DNA of 64,000 nt, taken from the NCBI GenBank assembly GCA_021737405.1, contig JAIPEG010000005.1:97363-161362 (forward strand). Reading direction: 5' to 3'. The notes under the pieces were generated by a model. The model was given only the letters and a program-made list of their open reading frames with translations. It searched no databases and had not been told where the DNA came from. The position numbers were made by a program, and so were the translations under genes. Position 1 is the first letter of the stretch, and each line of letters opens with the position of its first letter. Of this stretch, positions 52,430 through 60,024 are shown piece after piece. The DNA comes from Bacteriovoracaceae bacterium. GTDB taxonomy: Bacteria; Bdellovibrionota; Bacteriovoracia; Bacteriovoracales; Bacteriovoracaceae.

Positions 52430-54259
52430 TTACTTTTCAACCTCTTGACTAAATTCTCTAACCTGAGCGGAAACAATATTTAAGCTATCCTGCCAAAAAG
52501 AAGCTTTTGTAATATCTTTTGATAAATGTTTCTTTATAAGATCCTCAGCACTCATGCGACCTGTATCACACAAAATTCTATGGTAGAGATTTTTAAAGTC
52601 ATTTCCATATTTGTCTTTTTGACCATAAATCCCCAATGAGAATAAATACCCAAAAAGGTATGGGTAGTTATAAAAGCCAAGGGAAGAGATCGAAAAATGA
52701 AGTTTATTGGCCCAAAACATTTCATCGTATTCGGTTACAGTATCACCATACCAACGCTCCCAAGCATTCTTCATTAGAACCTTCATTTCTTCTGGAGACT
52801 GAGGTCGAACTTTTCGAGCTTCAACTAGATTTTTTTCAAATTCAAAGCGAGCTGGAATATTAATTAATAAAGCAGCAGCGCTCTCTGCGTTTTGCCACAT
52901 AATTTTTAATCGCTCTTCACGATTTGTTGATTTCTCTAAGAGGGCCTTCTTAACTAGAGTTTCAGCAAAAATTGATGCCGTTTCAGCAAGGGTCATTGAA
53001 TAAGATGTCTCGGCCAAAGGCATATCACGCATTACCCAATTATGATAAGCATGCCCCAGTTCATGGGCCAAGGTAATCACATTCCCCATACTACCTGTAT
53101 AAGTAATGAAGACTCGAGGCTCCCTGGTTCTTGCAAACTTGGTACAATAAGCTCCGGGCGATCTATTCTCAGTAGGCTTGGCATCAATCCAACCCTTATC
53201 GGCCATCATTCTAGCAAAGTCCCCCATTTCCGGTGTTAGCTCAGAAAAGGCCTCCGCTATAATATCGATTGCTTCTCCAAACGAAGTAGAACTCTCTTGT
53301 GAGCCTCCAAGATTTGGTGCAGGGGCAATAAGGTCATAGGGAGCAAGCTTTTTAATTCCCATAAGCTTTGCCATTGATAGTAATGCTTCTTGACCAATTT
53401 CTCTTTGCTTATAAGTTTGATCCATTAGAGCATCGAGAGTCTCACGCTGGATTCTACTTTGATGACAAGAGACATCGAGGTAGTGCATTTCCCTTTTTTG
53501 ACCACGGTGCTCACTCATCTCCAAACGCCATCCATTGATCGCATTAAGAATGGCGGCAGCAGACTCTTCGTGATTTCTCCAGGCTTCATTAATTCCGTTA
53601 TAAGCGGCTTCCCTCTTACTACGATCCCCCTCGCGCACAAGGCTTGCAGCTCTTGCAAGCCCAAGAGACTCGTCACCAACCTGAATTTTCATCGAACCGC
53701 AAAGGGCATTGTACAACTTACCCCAAGCATGAAGCCCATCCTGACTAAGACCACTAACTAAAACTTCCTCAGAAGTAGAGAGAAGAAAGTCTCTTAATTT
53801 TCGGGAATGCTCTAGCTCAAAAGAGAATTGATTCATTTCATCACTCTCTAAAAGCTCCTTGATGAAATCAGGAGAAACCCTTTGTAAAAAAAGCTGTAAA
53901 GGTTTCGCTCCTTTTGAGAACTTTGAATTTAAAATACCGAGTCGCCCACTAAGATCTTTTGCCTCAACATTCATTGCATCCGTACTTAACTGACATGAGG
54001 CAAAAGTCATTATCGTCATCATTTCACTAGAGATATTTAACCGCTCCAAAAGAGATTCTTTAGTGTTAGTGATCAGGTTCTCAGGAAGATTCGAATTGTT
54101 TTCGAGGGCATCAATAGCAGCCGTAAAGATTTTGGCCTTGTCTGAAAAAGAAGCTATTTGAACGGTTAATTTCTCAACATCATTAATGAGAGTAGAGTCG
54201 GAAAAGCTCTTATAAATATTTTCATTATTCCAAACTGTTGTATCCTGAATATGACCCAT
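52430..54259 (-). CDS. pepF: Oligoendopeptidase F (M3B metallopeptidase)
   Basis: 609 residues. LAHELGHAYHNW is the zinc-binding HExxH site, with ETASIFAETLV providing the third ligand. The N-terminal half is the helical M3 clamp. It degrades short peptides in the cytoplasm; no signal peptide is seen. It sits at the head of a two-gene unit with glutaminase, which may link peptide breakdown to ammonia release. Confidence 0.94.
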   Translation of the reverse strand: MGHIQDTTVWNNENIYKSFSDSTLINDVEKLTVQIASFSDKAKIFTAAIDALENNSNLPENLITNTKESLLERLNISSEMMTIMTFASCQLSTDAMNVEAKDLSGRLGILNSKFSKGAKPLQLFLQRVSPDFIKELLESDEMNQFSFELEHSRKLRDFLLSTSEEVLVSGLSQDGLHAWGKLYNALCGSMKIQVGDESLGLARAASLVREGDRSKREAAYNGINEAWRNHEESAAAILNAINGWRLEMSEHRGQKREMHYLDVSCHQSRIQRETLDALMDQTYKQREIGQEALLSMAKLMGIKKLAPYDLIAPAPNLGGSQESSTSFGEAIDIIAEAFSELTPEMGDFARMMADKGWIDAKPTENRSPGAYCTKFARTREPRVFITYTGSMGNVITLAHELGHAYHNWVMRDMPLAETSYSMTLAETASIFAETLVKKALLEKSTNREERLKIMWQNAESAAALLINIPARFEFEKNLVEARKVRPQSPEEMKVLMKNAWERWYGDTVTEYDEMFWANKLHFSISSLGFYNYPYLFGYLFSLGIYGQKDKYGNDFKNLYHRILCDTGRMSAEDLIKKHLSKDITKASFWQDSLNIVSAQVREFSQEVEK

Positions 54260-54378
54260 GATGAAAACTCCTAGATTGAGAGGCGCCTTAAGCTAACCCA
54301 TTAAAGTCATTCATACTAGGGGGCACAGCACCATTTACTTTTCTAGCGAACTCTTGAGACTCCCTTTATAATAAGACC

Positions 54379-54855
54379 ATGATAAAAAAGAAAGCTGTCC
54401 TAAATGAACTAAAATCAAAGATTCAACTTGAGCTTGATGCTGCTAAAGAAGCTTATAACACCAGTCATAAGCATGCTACTGACCAAGAACTAAAGGCCGA
54501 TGGTAAATATGATACTCGCAGCATTGAAGCTGGATACCTCGCAGGTGCCCAGAAGAAAAGAGTAGAAGAGCTTGAGCAGGAATATAAACTTATTGAAGAA
54601 GTAAATGTTGAGCATCAACCCGATGCAGTTAGTGTCGGATCTCTGATTGCCCTAAAGCACAATCAGCAAGAGCGCTTCTACTTTATTAGCTCCACTTCTG
54701 GCGGAACAATGATAAATATTGAGGGCCAGGTTGTCCTCGTTATTTCTGCTTTTTCTCCTATAGGAACAGAAGTCATTGGTTTAAAAGCAGGCGAATCTTT
54801 TGAAGTTGAAGCCGCTGGAAAAATGAGGGAATACCAACTCATAAGTATTTCTTAA
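54379..54855 (+). CDS. GreA/GreB-like transcription-factor homologue
   Basis: 158 residues. An N-terminal antiparallel coiled coil (ELDAAKEAYNTSHKHATD to RVEELEQEYKLIEE) and a C-terminal FKBP-like part with FSPIGTEVIGLKAGESFEV match the Gre factors. The coiled-coil tip carries acidic residues (DGKYDTRSIEAGY), but the standard catalytic DE pair is not clear, so it may be a regulatory relative. It overlaps the convergent HNH gene by 17 bases. Confidence 0.78.
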   Translation: MIKKKAVLNELKSKIQLELDAAKEAYNTSHKHATDQELKADGKYDTRSIEAGYLAGAQKKRVEELEQEYKLIEEVNVEHQPDAVSVGSLIALKHNQQERFYFISSTSGGTMINIEGQVVLVISAFSPIGTEVIGLKAGESFEVEAAGKMREYQLISIS

Positions 54856-55360
54856 AATCTAGATCATTTAACAAGAATGAGACGAGGGTGTTTTTATCAA
54901 CAACCGACTCTAGGGTCTTTTCTTCAAAGAAAATATCTATTGATTTATCTGCCTTTAAACTATTGCAACGTCTACAAAGCAAAATGGCGTTAGATACCCA
55001 ATAACCATCAACATGCTTCATCATTAAATTTCCACCACGACTCTTCGGTATAAAGAAGTGGTCACACTCGAGCTTTATTTTTGAACGATTACAGTTTGCA
55101 CAACTATGATCATAGATCTCGAGGAGATCAAAGAAGTAGCGTCTTTTAAACACCCTCTCTTGTGAATTACTGCGCCTGAAGCCTTTCTTCTCCTGCTTAT
55201 AATTCACTCCATTAAGGCTTAGCCCCCCATTTAAGACCGCCTCGAGAAAGAGTTTTTTGGCGGCTTTTCTCCTTAGGTAGCTTTTATAAAAACCTGAAAG
55301 AAGAGGTAAAGTAATGAAAATTAATAGAAGAGCGAATGGGCCCCAACCGATACCATCCAT
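54839..55360 (-). CDS. HNH-domain protein with an N-terminal membrane anchor
   Basis: 173 residues. Residues about 4-26 form one membrane segment (WGPFALLLIFITLPLLSGF). The HNH core has SCANCNRSKIKLECDHFFIPKSRGG and LLCRRCNSLKAD: two CxxC pairs and a DH dyad. It is not next to a restriction methylase. HNH proteins normally lack membrane anchors, so either it acts at the envelope or the hydrophobic part is a buried helix. Confidence 0.72.
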   Translation of the reverse strand: MDGIGWGPFALLLIFITLPLLSGFYKSYLRRKAAKKLFLEAVLNGGLSLNGVNYKQEKKGFRRSNSQERVFKRRYFFDLLEIYDHSCANCNRSKIKLECDHFFIPKSRGGNLMMKHVDGYWVSNAILLCRRCNSLKADKSIDIFFEEKTLESVVDKNTLVSFLLNDLDFKKYL

Positions 55361-55421
55361 AATTTACAACATATCACTGCTAAGGCATGCATGGGAGCCT
55401 AAATTCATATATGGTGCCCAC

Positions 55422-56219
55422 ATGAGGGAAATTTTCTATATTCTTTTATTGTTAATACTGCCATTTCAGATAAATGCAGCATTCGAGCTCACTGTTGAGC
55501 TCTCTGATAAAAGCCAAGTAAAAGGTGAATTCCTAGAAATATATCATGATCGCTGGTTTTATGAACAAGCCGGCCCTCAAGTGGCGAAATATCTTCTTCT
55601 TTATGAGGCAAAAACAAATCAATTTCACTTTCAGCCTTTAGAGAAGATTAAAAGAATTTTGGCCATGAAAGAGCATCCTTCTAAGTATAAGAAATTTCTT
55701 AAGAAGAATGGGCTCTATTTTAAAAACCACCTCGTCGAAGATGCGAGTGTATTAACTGGTAATGAAGGCCATCATAAATTTGAGAAAATGTATGGAAATT
55801 TTGCTTGGGACATTGGGATTCTTGATGAATTAGGTTCTCAATTTGATCATGATGGAAAAGAGCTATATGACTACTATATCTTTAATAAAGACGTTTTAAG
55901 CCCACTCTCAGGCACTGTCGTAGGCAAAATTGATGGGCAAGTCGATAATATCCCTGACCTTACTTTCACAGGAGACTTATCTCAAAAAATAAACAACTAC
56001 CTAACAATACAAGTCGCCGAAAAGATCTACCTCTCGGTCGTTCACTTTAAAAAAGATTCTATTACGGTCAATATTGGCGACAAAGTTGATGCACATCAAT
56101 TACTGGGTCAGGTCGGAAACTCTGGCGTAAGTTACATACCCCATCTTCACTATACTCTTTATACTTATATCAAAGAGTATGATCGCTTCATTTCAATTCC
56201 TGGATTTTTTGAAGAATAA
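55422..56219 (+). CDS. M23-family peptidoglycan endopeptidase-like protein, exported
   Basis: About 265 residues from ATG 55422, chosen because a signal peptide follows at once (REIFYILLLLILPFQINAAFE). The M23 LAS fold is visible: NFAWDIG (the first zinc block, where the His is replaced by Asn/Ala), VLSPLSGTVV, VHFKKDSI and HLHYTLY with the paired His. The first conserved His is degenerate, so catalysis is uncertain. Downstream, a structured 399-base gap follows. Confidence 0.78.
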   Translation: MREIFYILLLLILPFQINAAFELTVELSDKSQVKGEFLEIYHDRWFYEQAGPQVAKYLLLYEAKTNQFHFQPLEKIKRILAMKEHPSKYKKFLKKNGLYFKNHLVEDASVLTGNEGHHKFEKMYGNFAWDIGILDELGSQFDHDGKELYDYYIFNKDVLSPLSGTVVGKIDGQVDNIPDLTFTGDLSQKINNYLTIQVAEKIYLSVVHFKKDSITVNIGDKVDAHQLLGQVGNSGVSYIPHLHYTLYTYIKEYDRFISIPGFFEE

Positions 56220-56618
56220 AAAAATGCCCCAGACCTTTTAAGAAAACACCCACACAGTTTTGTTTTCTTTGCCTGAGGCATTATATCGACCCCTCGATTG
56301 ATTTCATTATGCAAAATTCTAGTATCGACTTGGAGCGTTCAATTCTGACAATTTGTCAGGAGCGCTCAAATATTTACTTACAACAGCAAGTAATAAGCTC
56401 GGATATAGCTTCAATAAATACCAGTGTAAAATATCAAGTTTTCTTCACTTAACCATTTGAAATTAAACAAAGAAAGCTCATTTTTACACCAATCACTTCT
56501 CACTAATCATGAAAAAAAGCCATTAAGTACCTGTTTTTAATGATTTTAATTAACAGAATTTTACAGGTAGAAAATACCAACGATTGACCTGAATTCGGGA
56601 GGGAGTTATAAAGAATTC
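56220..56618. other. 399-base gap with nested hairpin and SD-loop hairpin
   Basis: No gene was seen. A nested hairpin fills 56223-56282 (described separately) and could end the M23 transcript or act as an RNA element. The middle is AT-rich with no clear signal. At the right end an inverted repeat TGAATTC/GAATTCA (56590-56596 and 56613-56619) loops out the GGGAG site of the PAS regulator and includes the A of its start codon. Confidence 0.6.
56223..56282 (+). ncRNA. Nested hairpin structure after the M23 gene (possible terminator or RNA element)
   Basis: The outer stem AATGCCCCAG pairs with CTGAGGCATT (nine of ten positions), enclosing an inner perfect stem AAGAAAACA/TGTTTTCTT around a 12-base loop. 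A T-rich tail is lacking, so a classical terminator is doubtful; a structured leader/3' element or small RNA is possible. Confidence 0.5.
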
Positions 56619-57302
56619 ATGACAACTCAACAAATAAATTCGAACTCACCAATTCAATTAAAATTCTCTAACGACGAAATGGAGGAGTTTTTTAAAGTAC
56701 CCAACAATTACTACACCATCACAAATAGTAGTCGATACTTTATGAAGTTCTCTAGAAATTTATGTGATCTTTTAGGCTATACCCATGAAGAGCTCACAAG
56801 AATTTCTTACTTTAACCTGATCCACCCAGATGATCTAAAAAATACGATGGCCAACATTTTAAGCTTATCAGCAAGAAGAGACTCGAACGACAATACTGGC
56901 CAGTTTACTAATCGCTACATGACAAAAAATAACGACGTCATTTGGCTGAAGTGGTCGGCAAGGGTGGCTTCAAATGGGCTCATTTACTCTGTAGCTCACG
57001 AGGTAACCTCCCTCATGAGCAAAGCAAACGCAGAGCAAGGAGTCAAAACCAAAGACCAACTCATTGAAGATTTCACTGAGACTGAATTGCAGATATTTTC
57101 ATTTCTTTCTCAGAGATTAGGAACCTGTGTTAGCAAACAAGAACTCTACCTTCATCTCTATGGCGATATAAAAGTTCAGGACCAGACAATTAATGTCCAC
57201 ATAAGTAACCTTCGAAAGAAAATCCTAGGCTCTGCCTTTACTCTAAAAACCGCAGGTAAAGGACGCTGGAAGTTACTTAATAAGTTTGAAACTCTCTATT
57301 AA
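56619..57302 (+). CDS. PAS-winged-helix DNA-binding regulator
   Basis: 227 residues. An N-terminal PAS domain (FSRNLCDLLGYTHEEL, IHPDDLKNTM, a PAC-like WLKWSARVASNG end near residue 130) is followed by an OmpR-type winged helix (FTETELQIFSFLSQR, VQDQTINVHISNLRKKI). A receiver domain is missing, so a small ligand or redox cue sensed by the PAS domain, rather than a kinase, would control DNA binding. The start is set by GGGAG 13 bases away, with a hairpin presenting it. Confidence 0.82.
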   Translation: MTTQQINSNSPIQLKFSNDEMEEFFKVPNNYYTITNSSRYFMKFSRNLCDLLGYTHEELTRISYFNLIHPDDLKNTMANILSLSARRDSNDNTGQFTNRYMTKNNDVIWLKWSARVASNGLIYSVAHEVTSLMSKANAEQGVKTKDQLIEDFTETELQIFSFLSQRLGTCVSKQELYLHLYGDIKVQDQTINVHISNLRKKILGSAFTLKTAGKGRWKLLNKFETLY

Positions 57303-57328
57303 CAATGAAAGAGAGTCTCCTGATATTT

Positions 57329-57748
57329 TCAGTGGGAAAAATCCCACAATTCTTCTCCACCGAATGGTTCATCGGCCAAAATATTCTTAATCTTTTTACA
57401 TTCCTTTAGTTCTACCTTGAGATACCCAACATATTCCCTTTTAAGAGTAAGCTCTCCGTTTAGAAGTTTATAAAAGCTTTGGACATCTAGTGTTTGAACT
57501 TGGGCATAACTAGGATCACAATCCCCTGCTCTTCTCATTTTAATAATTCTCTTAAAGTTTAATTTATGAATTTCATTAATAATCTGGTCTGCATATTGAG
57601 TAAGATCAAACTCTGTTTCAAAATCATTCTTTAAGGACAGGCCAACAATCACTCGCCCTTGTCCATTACCGACAGTTACTCCACCAGCATTTGCTCCCAA
57701 ACAAACGATTGTTAAAGTGAGGGATAATAATATTGGCATTATCTTCAT
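57329..57748 (-). CDS. Small exported protein of unknown function
   Basis: 139 residues with a signal peptide ending near LGANAGG. The mature part starts GGVTVGNGQG, a Gly-rich motif seen in exported proteins of this lineage (recall), then a helical region with two or three Cys (GDCDPS, LKECKK). The start overlaps the stop of the TIGR02147-family gene as ATGA, so it is translated with it and is probably a partner or target. Confidence 0.62.
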   Translation of the reverse strand: MKIMPILLSLTLTIVCLGANAGGVTVGNGQGRVIVGLSLKNDFETEFDLTQYADQIINEIHKLNFKRIIKMRRAGDCDPSYAQVQTLDVQSFYKLLNGELTLKREYVGYLKVELKECKKIKNILADEPFGGEELWDFSH

Positions 57749-58590
57749 TGATTAACCTCTGTGAGTGGAAATAGTTGAATATTTAATTGATATACATCCG
57801 TGACATCATCAAGCTGCTCAGTCATTTCGTTGATCTCTTTTCTTAACTCTCTAATCTTCTCTTTCAGTTGAATAAGAGTTTCCTTATTCATCGGGATAGT
57901 TCCACCGTTAAACTCTCTGAGGTTCCAAGGACCATCATCAAGGTACTGAAGTGCTAAATTAATCATATTTCGGTGGTAAGGAATGACCGCCATACTTTGA
58001 ATTTCCTCTGGAGTATCCAAAGCACCATTCGCTTGTCTGAGTCCTTTATCTTTATCATATTCAAGCAAGCCAATTTTTAGTAAATCGTTTATGGCGTGCT
58101 CAATATTAGCTGGGGAAACTTTTTTTCTCAGGCGAGAGGAGATCCAGTGAACATCATTAACAAAATCCTTACAATCGACTAAGACATAGAGGGCCACATA
58201 ATGCCATTTACTTAAGAAGTTAAATTGCTCCGTTGCAAGAACAGATAAACCCTTCTTCTTCTTTTCATTAACTATTTTGTGAAAGAGTTCTACTTTTCTC
58301 TCATGATCGAGCTCTTGATTATATCTAACCAACAACTCGAAATAACTAGAGTCTTGTTTCCTTTTAAAACCTATCGCCTTTTGATATTTCATCAAAGTCG
58401 CGTGGGTTAGATTTCTCTTACCATCAATCACCATCTTCAGATGACTTGGAGAGCCAATGTCGGCCATCCTCGCAAAGACTCGAAAACTATAATCAACCGA
58501 GCTTTCTTTTTTTTGATGATAAAAATCTTTTAGGAACTTTCTATAATCTAAATACTCTCTCACTTGAGGGTATTGAGAATTGGGTGTCAT
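57745..58590 (-). CDS. TIGR02147-family putative regulator
   Basis: 281 residues. The signature REYLDYRKFLKDFY at the start, SPSHLKMVIDGKRNLT and a helical C-terminal half are typical of TIGR02147 proteins, which carry a HTH-like N-terminal and are numerous in Bdellovibrio-like bacteria and Fibrobacteres. They are presumed DNA-binding. It faces a small exported protein across a gap holding three related palindromic operator sequences and is likely autoregulated. Confidence 0.85.
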   Translation of the reverse strand: MTPNSQYPQVREYLDYRKFLKDFYHQKKESSVDYSFRVFARMADIGSPSHLKMVIDGKRNLTHATLMKYQKAIGFKRKQDSSYFELLVRYNQELDHERKVELFHKIVNEKKKKGLSVLATEQFNFLSKWHYVALYVLVDCKDFVNDVHWISSRLRKKVSPANIEHAINDLLKIGLLEYDKDKGLRQANGALDTPEEIQSMAVIPYHRNMINLALQYLDDGPWNLREFNGGTIPMNKETLIQLKEKIRELRKEINEMTEQLDDVTDVYQLNIQLFPLTEVNQ

Positions 58591-58996
58591 GAACTTTCCT
58601 TGGGTGTTTTAACAGGGGTGAATAAATCAGCATGGTGTTTTACTGTCAATTTCTTAGAGAGCTAAAAGCATTCCTAAAAAATAAAAAAAGCAAAATCATT
58701 TAGAAATTCAACATTTACCGATCCTTGGTGTACACAAATGTGTACACCAATTTCTTTCACAAACGCATAAACCATCACTTTTTATACACAAATGTGAATT
58801 TAAAAAGCATCAAAACAGCCACCTAATAAAGAAAAAGATCATTTTCACACAGAGATTTGTACACAGATGAATACACTTTTTTGACTTTTTTCATTTATGG
58901 GGATGACCTATTGAGTACGGCCAGATATGAATACTTTAAAATCAGAGGATAGGTTTATTTTTTGATTTAATAGTTTTTTAAACATTTGGAGATGTG
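58591..58996. promoter_or_regulatory. 406-base divergent control region with palindromic operator repeats
   Basis: The gap contains no gene. A 26-base palindrome at 58725-58750 (arms TTGGTGTACACA and TGTGTACACCAA around AA) holds the core ACACAAATGTG at 58732-58742. The same core recurs at 58786-58796, and GTACACA recurs at 58859-58865. This array lies between the TIGR02147 regulator and the exported protein gene, and is the best candidate for the regulator's binding site. Confidence 0.8.
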
Positions 58997-59290
58997 ATGA
59001 AAAAATTAGTTGCAGCAGTAGCTCTTATCGCTACGACCCTCGCTTATGCAGGTTCAACAACAGTCGCTTTTGTTCGTGGTACGACAGAGGCTCAAGTAGA
59101 AAGTAGAATGATGGCAAAAGTATCAGAAATTAACAGAAGTCATAGTATGAGTATTGGTGGCGTTAATTGCGTCAATCCAAAAGTTTATGCTGCAAGTACT
59201 CCTAAAAAAAGCTACCGCGTAGACCGTCATGGAGAACTACAGATCCAGTGGGTTGGAACAATTAAAGTAAGATGCAGCAACGACGACTAA
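58997..59290 (+). CDS. Small exported protein of unknown function
   Basis: 97 residues from ATG 58997 (GGAG five bases upstream; a GTG precedes it). The signal peptide ends at LAYAGS. The mature protein is basic, with two Cys (VNCVNP, VRCSND) that may pair. It has a VAFVRGTTEAQVESRM segment near the start of the mature form. It is followed by a strong terminator and controlled from the 406-base operator region. The family was not recognised. Confidence 0.7.
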   Translation: MKKLVAAVALIATTLAYAGSTTVAFVRGTTEAQVESRMMAKVSEINRSHSMSIGGVNCVNPKVYAASTPKKSYRVDRHGELQIQWVGTIKVRCSNDD

Positions 59291-59317
59291 AAAACTTAAA
59301 ATAATATTTTCAAGATC

Positions 59318-59343
59318 GGCCCTCTTCTACAGAGGGCCTTTTT
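59318..59343 (+). terminator. Rho-independent terminator
   Basis: GGCCCTC, loop TTCTACA, GAGGGCC, then TTTTT: a perfect seven-base GC-rich stem followed by a T-tract, 28 bases after the exported-protein stop. Confidence 0.94.
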
Positions 59344-59499
59344 ATAAGATTAAACGTTCGGAAACTACAAAAAAAACCATTTAAAATCAATCACTTAGAT
59401 CAACTCCTCAAAGTTCTAATACTCCGGCAAAATTCTGTTTAATCTGGACGAAATTAGCAAAAGCCATTAGCCTCTTAAAGTTCAGATCAATGAGGAATT

Positions 59500-60024
59500 A
59501 TGACACTGATTTTTAAACAAATATTTGGTTTTTTAAAACTACTTAACTCTGACACTGGGACGATCTCCTTAAGTACGGGAATTGCCCTTGGTTTTGTCCT
59601 AGGCATGTCTCCCATGCTTAGCCTTCAAGGAATCAGTATTCTCATTCTTGCTTTGATTTTCAGAGTGCAGCTTGGTGCAGTTTTCATTAGCTCATTTTTC
59701 TTTGGATTTATCGCTTATCTTTTAGATCCGGTCTTTCATATCATTGGAGAAAAGCTTCTTCTTAGTCCTTCGTTACAATCAACATGGACTACGCTTTTTA
59801 ATATGCCACTAATCCCCTTAACAAGATTTAACAATACGATTGTCATGGGTGCAGGAGTATTAGGTCTCGCTTTAACACCTGTTATCTTTATACTTAGCAA
59901 ATTTTTTATTGAGAAATATCGTGAACTCGTTGTTGAAAAAATAAAAGAAACAAAAATATGGAAAGCTATACAAGCGACCTCCCTCTTTAAATGGTATTAC
60001 AAGTATGACAGTCTCTACGGTTAA
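59500..60024 (+). CDS. TIGR03546-family membrane protein
   Basis: 174 residues with about four membrane segments. GIALGFVLGMSPMLSLQGI, YLLDPVFHIIGEKLL and LTRFNNTIVMG are the conserved blocks of the TIGR03546/DUF2062-like family. It occurs next to TIGR03545 in many genomes and overlaps it here by 20 bases. Function is unknown; an envelope role is presumed. Confidence 0.82.
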   Translation: MTLIFKQIFGFLKLLNSDTGTISLSTGIALGFVLGMSPMLSLQGISILILALIFRVQLGAVFISSFFFGFIAYLLDPVFHIIGEKLLLSPSLQSTWTTLFNMPLIPLTRFNNTIVMGAGVLGLALTPVIFILSKFFIEKYRELVVEKIKETKIWKAIQATSLFKWYYKYDSLYG

